Of a stretch of DNA of 32,969 bases, positions 8,148 through 15,191 are shown piece by piece. Both the position numbers and the translations under genes were made by a program. A model generated the notes under the pieces. It saw only the letters and a list, made by a program, of their open reading frames with translations, ran no database searches and was not told the DNA's origin. Position 1 is the first letter of the stretch; each line of letters starts with the position of its first letter. This stretch comes from Chthoniobacterales bacterium (GTDB taxonomy: Bacteria; Verrucomicrobiota; Verrucomicrobiia; Chthoniobacterales; UBA10450). Location: the NCBI GenBank assembly GCA_025929155.1, contig JAICMR010000022.1:1-32969 (forward strand), read 5' to 3'.

Positions 8148-8282
8148 TCATTCTGAGCAAAGAGCCGCGCATTCCCGGACCTCGTGGAGTTGCTGGGAAA
8201 ACAGGCTCCGCCGCGGCTTCATCGTTGCTCCACGGGATCCTTCGACTGCGTTCCGCTTCGCTGCACTCCGCTCAGGATGAGC
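8148..8282. repeat. MITE-like intergenic element with inverted ends, copy 1
   Basis: The gap between moaC and mogA is bounded by TCATTCTGAGC on the left and GCTCAGGATGA on the right, which pair with one mismatch. Inside the right half are GGATCCTTCGACT and a GC-rich run ending at the inverted end. The same ends and the same GGATCCTTCGACT core appear in the element at 9910-10085, so this is a dispersed repeat. It contains no ORF of note. The right end reaches into the last codons of moaC. Confidence 0.6.
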
Positions 8283-8757
8283 CTGATTGCTCCGCCGCAT
8301 TTGCCGGAATCGCGGTTTTTGTTTTCTTCATCAACTTAATTTCACCGATGCGCATCGTCTTATCGACGGCTTTGCACATGTCGTAGATGGTGAGGAGCGC
8401 GACGGAAACGCCGGTCAGCGCTTCCATTTCGACGCCCGTCTGCGCGGTCGTGCGCGCCCTGCATTCCACCGCGACGCCGGTTTCGTCACTCGTTAGGTTC
8501 ACTTCCACATGGCTTAAGCCCAGTGTGTGACAGAGCGGGATCAACTGCGCCGTCTGCTTCGCGGCCTGGATGCCGGCGATTCGCGCCGTCGCGAAGACAT
8601 TGCCTTTCGCGATCCGTTCGCTCGCGATCAGCTCGATCGTTGCGGGCTGCAAATCGATCCGTCCGCTTGCAAGCGCTTCGCGCTGGCTGACCGGTTTGGC
8701 CGAGACATCTACCATCCGGGCGCTGCCGTCGGCTGCGATATGCGTTAGTTGCGCCAT
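8272..8757 (-). CDS. moaC: MoaC, cyclic pyranopterin monophosphate synthase
   Basis: MoaC converts the MoaA product (3',8-cyclo-GTP) to cPMP in molybdenum-cofactor synthesis. The 161-residue product contains [18 protein letters not shown], the catalytic-region K51 in [25 protein letters not shown] with H77, [20 protein letters not shown] with D126, and [10 protein letters not shown]. All key residues expected for an active enzyme are present. The C-terminal tail after residue 145 is not conserved and runs into the repeat at 8148-8282. A nonamer copy (8758-8766) abuts the start codon, and a T-ending variant lies inside the gene (8490-8498). Confidence 0.96.
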   Translation of the reverse strand: MAQLTHIAADGSARMVDVSAKPVSQREALASGRIDLQPATIELIASERIAKGNVFATARIAGIQAAKQTAQLIPLCHTLGLSHVEVNLTSDETGVAVECRARTTAQTGVEMEALTGVSVALLTIYDMCKAVDKTMRIGEIKLMKKTKTAIPANAAEQSGSS

Positions 8758-8857
8758 TCGTTAGGCCGGAGACAGCCGATTCCTTCCGCAGATAAGCGCA
8801 GATGAAGGGGAAGCTGACTGGGATTCGTAGGAATCTGCGACATCTGCGGATCGTTCC

Positions 8858-9859
8858 TCAGCCGCCGATCGCCACCATCTTACGGTCGGGTTGATAGGTA
8901 GTGCGGAAATCGTGCTGCTCCGGTTTGCGTTCGACCACGTCTAGGAAGAATTGCCTAAGATCGTCGTCGCTTGCGCCGGCGCGGAGCGGTTTCATGATGT
9001 CGAACTCGAGATAACTTCCGAGGCAGGGGCGCAACTTTCCATCGCAAGTAAGCCGGAGTTTGTTGCAGCTCTCGCAGAAATGGAGATTCGTCAGCGCGCC
9101 GATGAAGCCAACACGCTGGTCACGGCCCGGGACTTGGTAGTAAGTCGCCGGCCCGTTCGTCTTGAATTCCGGCTGTGGAATCAACCCGCCGAAACGCGCT
9201 TCGAGCGCGCGCCTTGCTTCATTGACGGAAAGGAAGTTGGTTTCGCTCAGGACCTCGGTCGTGCTCACCGGCATGAGCTCGATGAACCGCAGGAGCAGGT
9301 TTTTTTTCGCCGCGAAATCGACCAGACTCGTTAGGCCGTCCTGGTTGCGTCCGCGCATCAGAACACAGTTGATTTTAACCTGCGGAAATCCCGCCGCGCA
9401 CGCGGCGTCAATCCCAGCGAGGGCGGCGGGCAGCAGATCGCGCCCGGTGATCTTCGCGTATTCGGCACGGTCGAGCGTATCGAGCGAAATGTTTACAGAG
9501 CGAAAGCCGCAGGCGCGGACCGCCTGGGCCATGGTCAAGCCAGGCTCAACTTCGCGCGTCAGCAAGGTGCCGTTGGTCGAGAGCCCGATATCGCGTAATC
9601 TCGTTAGGCTGGGAAGCTGCCGGAAAAGCTGGACCACGTTCCGGCGCGTGAGCGGTTCGCCACCGGTCAGGCGCACTTTTGTAACACCGAGGTCGCACGC
9701 AATGCGGATGAGCCGGAGTGTCTCTTCGAAGGTCAGGACGCCGGCGCGCGGGAGCCATTCCTGAAGTTCCTGCGGCATGCAATAGGTGCAGCGCTCGTTG
9801 CAACGGTCCGTCAAGGACACGCGCAAATAAGAGATGCGATGTCCGAAGCGATCCTCCAT
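8858..9859 (-). CDS. moaA: MoaA, GTP 3',8-cyclase
   Basis: MoaA is the radical SAM enzyme that rearranges GTP in the first step of molybdenum-cofactor synthesis. The 333-residue product has the radical SAM cluster motif C20-x3-C24-x2-C27, the SAM-binding GGEP at 66-69, a second 4Fe-4S site with C262-x2-C265-x13-C279 that holds GTP, and the C-terminal Gly-Gly (332-333) needed for activity. It is the first gene of the minus-strand moaA-moaC-mogA cluster, with a 100-base gap to moaC. Other pathway genes (moaD, moaE, moeA) are not in the window. Two nonamer copies lie inside (9328-9336, 9601-9609), encoding LTS and LTR. Confidence 0.97.
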   Translation of the reverse strand: MEDRFGHRISYLRVSLTDRCNERCTYCMPQELQEWLPRAGVLTFEETLRLIRIACDLGVTKVRLTGGEPLTRRNVVQLFRQLPSLTRLRDIGLSTNGTLLTREVEPGLTMAQAVRACGFRSVNISLDTLDRAEYAKITGRDLLPAALAGIDAACAAGFPQVKINCVLMRGRNQDGLTSLVDFAAKKNLLLRFIELMPVSTTEVLSETNFLSVNEARRALEARFGGLIPQPEFKTNGPATYYQVPGRDQRVGFIGALTNLHFCESCNKLRLTCDGKLRPCLGSYLEFDIMKPLRAGASDDDLRQFFLDVVERKPEQHDFRTTYQPDRKMVAIGG

Positions 9860-9909
9860 GTGCGAGGCTACGTCGGGAGATTTCGCGAATCAACAAAGCT
9901 CCCTGCTGC

Positions 9910-10085
9910 TCATCCTGAGCCGATCCCACCGACGCGGGAGAAGCCTAAGGATCCGGACCGGGCTATGAGGCATCTCGTGAGCATTTTGCCGGATGGACTC
10001 TTTAGAATTAGAACCCCTCGCCCGATTTTTGGAGGAGGGCTGCCGAAGTTGACGGGATCCTTCGACTCCGCTGCGCTCAGGATGA
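9910..10085. repeat. MITE-like intergenic element with perfect 11-bp inverted ends, copy 2
   Basis: TCATCCTGAGC at 9910-9920 and GCTCAGGATGA at 10075-10085 are exact reverse complements and delimit 176 bases in the moaA/lipoprotein divergent gap. The right half shares GACGGGATCCTTCGACT with the element at 8148-8282. I see no coding potential, so it would depend on an outside transposase if mobile. It fills most of the 284-base gap between the two divergent starts and must sit in or next to both promoters. Confidence 0.6.
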
Positions 10086-10143
10086 CCGGGATGAGGGGCG
10101 GTTCACGAAGTTGACGAAGTTTTTACCTAACCGACTTTCTTTC

Positions 10144-10647
10144 ATGAAATCTCGGCCTGCTTTTTCGTCGGTTCTCCTGGCGTGTCTGGCCGGGAGTGCG
10201 TTGGTCCTGTCGGGTTGCTCCACGATCAGCTCGCGCATCGAGGAAAATCGCGCGGAGTTCGAGCAGCTTTCGCCGAACGATCAGGCGCTCGTGCAGCAGG
10301 GAAAGATCCGCGGCGGCATGTCGCAGCAGGCCGTCTATTTCGCCTGGGGGCGGCCGCAGCAGAAAGCCGTCGGCGAGGTCCACGGCGTTCCAACGGAAAC
10401 GTGGGTTTACCTGATCGCACGGACCGTCCCGACTTATTATGGCGGCGGAGGTTTTTACGGCGGCTTTTATGGGCCGGTCGGATATTACGGGCGCCACGGC
10501 GGCCGGCGCTTTTACGGTGCGATTTACGATCCGTTCTACGACCCCTTTTATTATCCGTTTGCAGAGACGATCACGCAGCCGGTGAAGACGGTTTCATTTC
10601 AACGCGGAAAAGTGATCGCCTTCCAGTATCTGTCGCCCGCTTACTAG
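10144..10647 (+). CDS. Tyr/Gly-rich lipoprotein with a BamE/SmpA-like segment
   Basis: The product of 167 residues from ATG 10144 has a lipoprotein signal (LLACLAGSALVLSGC), so it should be anchored in a membrane. After it comes IRGGMSQQAVYFAWGRPQQ, reminiscent of the SmpA/OmlA (BamE) helix-turn segment in which a GMS/GMT start is followed by a gating helix and G.P. The C-terminal half is rich in Gly, Tyr and Phe (YYGGGGFYGGFYGPVGYYG, then YDPFYDPFYYPF) and ends in a beta-like stretch. The 33 bases upstream are open as well, but the signal peptide fits ATG 10144 best. The BamE relation is only a motif-level guess. It is followed by the patatin gene 24 bases on. Confidence 0.8.
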   Translation: MKSRPAFSSVLLACLAGSALVLSGCSTISSRIEENRAEFEQLSPNDQALVQQGKIRGGMSQQAVYFAWGRPQQKAVGEVHGVPTETWVYLIARTVPTYYGGGGFYGGFYGPVGYYGRHGGRRFYGAIYDPFYDPFYYPFAETITQPVKTVSFQRGKVIAFQYLSPAY

Positions 10648-10671
10648 GAATCCCGGCCTAACGAATAAAGG

Positions 10672-13380
10672 ATGAGGGCTGATCCTGGCACGCCCGAACC
10701 AAAATCGCTCGCGGACATCCTCGCGGATGAACTCGACCAGACGGTCGCGTCCCGGGGTCACCAGGATTTGCCCACGCTCGAGAAGCAGGCGCAGCTCGAG
10801 GCCATCTACGCACGCATCCACGCGGAGCAGCCGGAACGCTCCGCCCTCTGTCTCTCGGGTGGCGGCATCCGGAGCGCCATTTTTGGGCTGGGGATTTTGC
10901 AGGGTTTGGCGAAGCACAGGCTACTCTGCGCCTTTGATTATCTCTCGACGGTTTCGGGCGGCGGCTATGTCGGCGGCTGGCTGACGGCATGGATCGCACA
11001 TCATCCAGAGGGCGCAGCCGGTGTGGCTGAGGAGTTGCGGCGGCGGCCGGATTCGCCGCTGAATCCGGAGCCGCAGCCGATCCGCCACCTGCGCGCGTTC
11101 AGCAACTATCTTACGCCTCGGACCGGATTGACCTCCGTCGATTCCTGGACGCTGATCGCGACTTACCTGCGCAACATGCTGCTGAATTGGTTCGTGCTCA
11201 TCTCGTGGCTCGCGGCTGCGATGATGGTGCCGCGCCTTTTCCTCGCCGCCATCTTGCTCCCGCCCGCGCGCTGGACCGAGTCGCCGCTTTATTTGGAACA
11301 TCTGGCCGAGTACAACGTCGCACTAACCTGCCTGCTTGCGCTTGCGTTTGTCCTCGTCGCAGTTGCGATGGCCTACGCTATCATCGATGTGCCTTCGACC
11401 GGCGATCGCCGTTGGTCGCAAAACCGCTTTCTCCTTTGCCGCCAGCTCCCGCTCCTCGTCGCGTCGCTGGCGCTCACGGAATGGTGGGCGCTTTACAGTA
11501 ACATTCATAGTAGCGCGGGTTTTCGTTCCGGCACCGGCCTGCTTCAATTCGTCGGCTTTGCGGTCGCTACCTATCTCGCCGGCGGGATTTTGGCGGGGCT
11601 GTTCCTGCGGTTTTCCAGACAGCAAAAAGGAAAGTCCCATCTCGGCGCTTCTCTCTTTCGTCTCGGCGCGATCCTCGCCACGACGGCCTTTGGCGGACTC
11701 TGTTTGTGGGCAGTCGCGACCCAGTTGTTTTCCGATCCCGCGAAAAGCGCGATCAATTACGTCTGCTTCGCTCCACCTTTTATTTTCGCGGCCCTGCTAC
11801 TCGTAAATTTCCTCTTCACCGGTCTCGCCAGTTGGGTCTCAGAAGATGAGGACCGCGAATGGTGGGCGCGTTCCGCGGCATGGATTTTGATCACGATCTG
11901 CGGCTGGATCGTGGTGAACGTCGTGGTCCTTTGGGGCGCGCAGCTAATCAACACGCAGACGACGAATCGCCTCGCGGTCTTCCTCGGCGACGTGCAGGCA
12001 AATCCGGTCGCGAAAACCCTTCTCGCAACGTTCGGCGGCGTCACCGGTCTCGTGGCGTTGATCCTTTCATTTCGCTCAAAGATTAGCAAAAAGCTGGGCA
12101 ACAACGGCAGCGGCCAGGGCGTCTTGATCGCGATCGCGATCCTCTTTTTCGTGCTGCTCTCGATCGTGATTTCGTGGCTGTTGCTATTCATCGGCGCGCA
12201 AAAGTGGACCGAAAACGCCACTACCTGGCTGCTCGGCAGCAACGACAAATATCAAAACCAGCTCTTTGTCGTTTTCCTTCTCACTGCCGCTAATCTCCTC
12301 GTCGGAATGGCGATGGGTTTCTTCATCAACGTGAACAAATTTTCCCTCCACGCGACTTATCGAAACCGGCTGATCCGGGCGTTTCTTGCCGCTTCTCGCA
12401 CGAACGAGGAGCGCCATCCGCACCTGTTCACCGGGTTCGATCCCGAGGACAACATCAACCTGAAGGATCTGAAAACCGATAAACCATTTCACGTCATCAA
12501 CAGCGCGCTCAACCTCGTCAAAGGGAGCGAACTCGCGTGGCAGGAGCGGCGAGCTGAATCGTTCACCATGAGCCGGCTGCACTGCGGCTCGTGGCATCTC
12601 GGTTACCGACCCTCGGCGGAATACGGAGCGGCGGTGTCGTTAGGCACGGCGCTCACGATCTCTGGCGCAGCCGCGAATCCGAATATGGGTTATCACTCAT
12701 CGGCAATCGTCGGATTCCTTATGACGCTCTTCAACGTGCGCCTCGGCTGGTGGCTCGGAAATTCCGGCATACCCGGCCGACACACCTGGAAGCTTTCCGG
12801 GCCGCGTTATTCCGTCCGGCCGCTCTTTTCCGAGGCGGTCGGCAACACCAACGACAACTATCCCTACATCAACCTCTCCGACGGCGGGCACTTCGAAAAC
12901 CTCGGGCTTTACGAGATGGTGCTGCGGCGCTGCAAGCTGATTTTCGTCGTCGATGCCGGCCAGGATTTTGATTACGTCTTCGAGGATCTCGGCAACGCGA
13001 TTCGCAAAATCCGCATCGACTTCGGCATTCCGATCGACATCAAAGTTGTCTCACCGAAGAAAGCCGGGAATACCATCAGTCACTGCGCGGTCGGCACGAT
13101 CATTTACGGGGCGATCGACGACGGCGCAGCGCCCGGCCGCCTGATCTACGTGAAGCCGGTCATCTGCGGCGATGAACCGCCCGACGTCGCTAATTACGCA
13201 GCGGGTCACCCGGAGTTTCCGCACGAGCCGACAACCGATCAATGGTTCAGCGAATCGCAGCTCGAGAGCTACCGGCTGCTCGGGATGCACGCGATCGATT
13301 CGATCTGCGGGAAAGACTGGAGCGACAAAACGCTACCCGAGTTTTTCGACCAGGTCGCAGCCGACCGGGCGCGCGCCTAA
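10672..13380 (+). CDS. Polytopic patatin-like phospholipase domain protein
   Basis: The 902-residue product carries the two halves of a patatin-like lipid hydrolase on either side of a large membrane region. Near the N-terminus are the oxyanion loop SGGGIRSAIFGLGILQG (62-78) and the nucleophile region DYLSTVSGGGYVGGWL with S95. About ten hydrophobic helices follow between roughly 165 and 575. The catalytic Asp is expected in NLSDGGHFENLGLYEMV at about residue 737, followed by a CKLIFVVDAGQD strand. Known members of the family hydrolyse membrane lipids; the substrate here is unknown. The stop codon TAA lies inside a copy of the dispersed octamer (13375-13382). Two unknown genes follow on the same strand and may form a unit with it. 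Confidence 0.88.
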   Translation: MRADPGTPEPKSLADILADELDQTVASRGHQDLPTLEKQAQLEAIYARIHAEQPERSALCLSGGGIRSAIFGLGILQGLAKHRLLCAFDYLSTVSGGGYVGGWLTAWIAHHPEGAAGVAEELRRRPDSPLNPEPQPIRHLRAFSNYLTPRTGLTSVDSWTLIATYLRNMLLNWFVLISWLAAAMMVPRLFLAAILLPPARWTESPLYLEHLAEYNVALTCLLALAFVLVAVAMAYAIIDVPSTGDRRWSQNRFLLCRQLPLLVASLALTEWWALYSNIHSSAGFRSGTGLLQFVGFAVATYLAGGILAGLFLRFSRQQKGKSHLGASLFRLGAILATTAFGGLCLWAVATQLFSDPAKSAINYVCFAPPFIFAALLLVNFLFTGLASWVSEDEDREWWARSAAWILITICGWIVVNVVVLWGAQLINTQTTNRLAVFLGDVQANPVAKTLLATFGGVTGLVALILSFRSKISKKLGNNGSGQGVLIAIAILFFVLLSIVISWLLLFIGAQKWTENATTWLLGSNDKYQNQLFVVFLLTAANLLVGMAMGFFINVNKFSLHATYRNRLIRAFLAASRTNEERHPHLFTGFDPEDNINLKDLKTDKPFHVINSALNLVKGSELAWQERRAESFTMSRLHCGSWHLGYRPSAEYGAAVSLGTALTISGAAANPNMGYHSSAIVGFLMTLFNVRLGWWLGNSGIPGRHTWKLSGPRYSVRPLFSEAVGNTNDNYPYINLSDGGHFENLGLYEMVLRRCKLIFVVDAGQDFDYVFEDLGNAIRKIRIDFGIPIDIKVVSPKKAGNTISHCAVGTIIYGAIDDGAAPGRLIYVKPVICGDEPPDVANYAAGHPEFPHEPTTDQWFSESQLESYRLLGMHAIDSICGKDWSDKTLPEFFDQVAADRARA

Positions 13381-13543
13381 CGGATTCAAAAGAGCGCCAG
13401 TGATCCTAAGTGGAGTCGACTCTGTAATGCCGCTCTCCGGGGCCCTCGGTTCCGCTCGGATGATCGGGAAAGGCCTCTTCACGCGCGGCACATGGATTTG
13501 TTTCTTGCCGACTGGCATCGCTGATGCTCATAATCGGCTTCCG

Positions 13544-14236
13544 ATGATCACGGCGAATTGTCGGGCACGGTTCACGGCGGCGGATTTCCAGTTCATTGTG
13601 CGCACGCTTGGCCGTTCGCCTAACGAGTCGGTCAGCCTCGTTGATCTGCTGGGCGACGAAGAAACGCGCGACACCGTTCTCGATCAGCCGCGACTCGTCG
13701 AGGCGATCCTGAATCAGGGCGGCCAGCTTGCGATTTCCCCCGCCTTCTACTTCTACGTTCTCGCGCGCCACGTTTTGTGCCGTGGCGGAATCAACGATCG
13801 CAAATTGTGCGACTACGTCGCCTCACTTCTCGAGACTTTCTCGCGAGCCAATGGCTTGCGCGGACCGCATACGGGCGAGGAAAGCGGGCGCCAATATCTT
13901 TGCGACATGCTCATCGCTCTCACCCGCGCGAGCGCGGCCGAGAGTTTTCTGCTTCGCGCCCACGTGGGAAATTATTCGCTCTTCGTCAGCGGCATTTTCC
14001 ACGAGAACACCCAGCGCCGCAGCCGACGCGGCGCGCCTGATCTCGAATTCTATGAAACTGTCGGGCGAACAAATTTCCAGCTGGTCGCTTCTCATTCCAC
14101 GGCACGGCGCTGCGCCCTCAACGACGTTTTCGAAGAACTGGCCGATCGCTTCCACGACGTTCGCCTCGCGCTCAATCATCTTTCCGACGAGCTCCTGAAC
14201 CTCGATGACGACGGCAGCGGCTCGCTCCTCTTGTGA
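13544..14236 (+). CDS. Conserved protein of unknown function
   Basis: The frame is open from within the patatin gene, but the part before about 13540 reads like shadow sequence, rich in Arg and Ser. ATG 13544 gives a 230-residue soluble protein starting MITANCRARFTAADFQFIV. It has no signal peptide or membrane helix. Recognisable stretches are LVDLLGDEETRDTVLDQP, SPAFYFYVLARHVL and YLCDMLIALTRASAAESF; they look helical and conserved, but I cannot name a family. Its last bases overlap the GTG start of the next gene (GTGA), so the two are translationally coupled. The patatin gene ends 163 bases upstream on the same strand. A nonamer copy is at 13618-13626. Confidence 0.7.
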   Translation: MITANCRARFTAADFQFIVRTLGRSPNESVSLVDLLGDEETRDTVLDQPRLVEAILNQGGQLAISPAFYFYVLARHVLCRGGINDRKLCDYVASLLETFSRANGLRGPHTGEESGRQYLCDMLIALTRASAAESFLLRAHVGNYSLFVSGIFHENTQRRSRRGAPDLEFYETVGRTNFQLVASHSTARRCALNDVFEELADRFHDVRLALNHLSDELLNLDDDGSGSLLL

Positions 14237-14931
14237 ACGAAACGCTCTTCAGTCAGATCCAGCGCCTCTTCGAGCGCACCTACGCACAGGTCGGGATCAA
14301 CCTCGAAGATTGCCTGATCGATCAACGCCGCTGCAAACAGCTCACGAAACTCGCGGGTGCCTCCGCGCGCGAGCTGAGCGAGCTGGCGCGCACCTTTCTG
14401 CGGACCGCCGACGATCAGCTTTACGTGGGAATTTATTATTCGCGCTGGCTGATTGACCAGCTCGAACAACACGACCCGCGCGCCGGCCTAACGAATCACA
14501 ACATTCGTTCGCTGATTGCGTTCGTGGAGGAAATCAATCACGCGCTCCATGCGGCACTTCAGTTTCGCAGCGGGGTGCGTCGGATCGAGAGCGAGGAGTT
14601 TGCGCGCGAGCTCGAGCTCCAGGCGCGGGTCGATACTTACCTCGTCTTGCTTCTTTTCGTCGCTTTCTTTCGAAAAACGCAGCGCGTCTCGCGCGCCGAC
14701 CGGCGCTGGTTGCGTTTTCATCTTTTCGAAGCGCAGAATCCGGGTGCGTTTCGGGATGAGAACCTACGAGGGCGGTACCTTGAAACGACTGCGCTGGCCG
14801 CCAGCTACACCCATTTTCTCGACACGATCAACGGTTTCCGTCGTCTTGAGGAGATCCGGCAATTCCGGTCGCTTGATTACGACGCGAAAAAGCAGCGCAT
14901 TCTCGCCCTGATGGACGCGCCGCCGAAATAG
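14233..14931 (+). CDS. Conserved alpha-helical protein of unknown function
   Basis: The 232-residue product starts at GTG 14233, overlapping the upstream stop in GTGA. It appears wholly alpha-helical, with many charged heptad-like stretches (ARELSELARTFLRTADDQLY, NIRSLIAFVEEINHALHAAL) and one more hydrophobic segment (VDTYLVLLLFVAFFRKTQ) that may be buried or membrane-associated. No known motif is evident. The coupling to the preceding gene argues that the two products act together, possibly in a complex. A nonamer copy (14486-14494) encodes LTN within the gene, and another (14936-14944) lies just after the stop. Confidence 0.78.
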   Translation: MNETLFSQIQRLFERTYAQVGINLEDCLIDQRRCKQLTKLAGASARELSELARTFLRTADDQLYVGIYYSRWLIDQLEQHDPRAGLTNHNIRSLIAFVEEINHALHAALQFRSGVRRIESEEFARELELQARVDTYLVLLLFVAFFRKTQRVSRADRRWLRFHLFEAQNPGAFRDENLRGRYLETTALAASYTHFLDTINGFRRLEEIRQFRSLDYDAKKQRILALMDAPPK

Positions 14932-14996
14932 CCGATCGTTAGGCAGGATCGCGCCACGCATTTGCCGCCATCGCTGGCCCGCGGTTAGTTTTCGCC

Positions 14997-15191
14997 ATGA
15001 GAATTCTGTCGCGGCCGATCGAGATCGGAATCTTCCTGCTGCTCGCCAGCTGTGCGCCCTTCGCACCAGAACTGCCGTCGGGCGACGAACAACAACTCGA
15101 TCGGCCCGCGATGCTTTCCGGGACACCGCTTCCGCGAAATCCGCTCGATGAACCTGATGAAGCCACTCAGCCCTACGTCCCGGGCCAGTGA
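14997..15191 (+). CDS. Small lipoprotein
   Basis: A 64-residue product with a short basic start (MRILSRPIEI), a hydrophobic core and a lipobox LLLASC, followed by a Pro- and acid-rich mature part of about 45 residues. The signal argues that this is a real gene. It overlaps the first codons of the next gene in another frame if that gene starts at 15148 or 15157; if that gene starts at GTG 15193, the two are one base apart. Function unknown. Confidence 0.55.
   Translation: MRILSRPIEIGIFLLLASCAPFAPELPSGDEQQLDRPAMLSGTPLPRNPLDEPDEATQPYVPGQ

Noticed and set aside
7561-8280. Plus-strand ORF of 239 codons across mogA
   Set aside because: Antisense to a clear MogA protein, and it runs through the intergenic repeat; no signal of its own.
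13172-13543. N-terminal extension of the gene ending at 14236
   Set aside because: The extra residues are Arg/Ser-rich shadow sequence of the patatin gene and of the intergenic gap.
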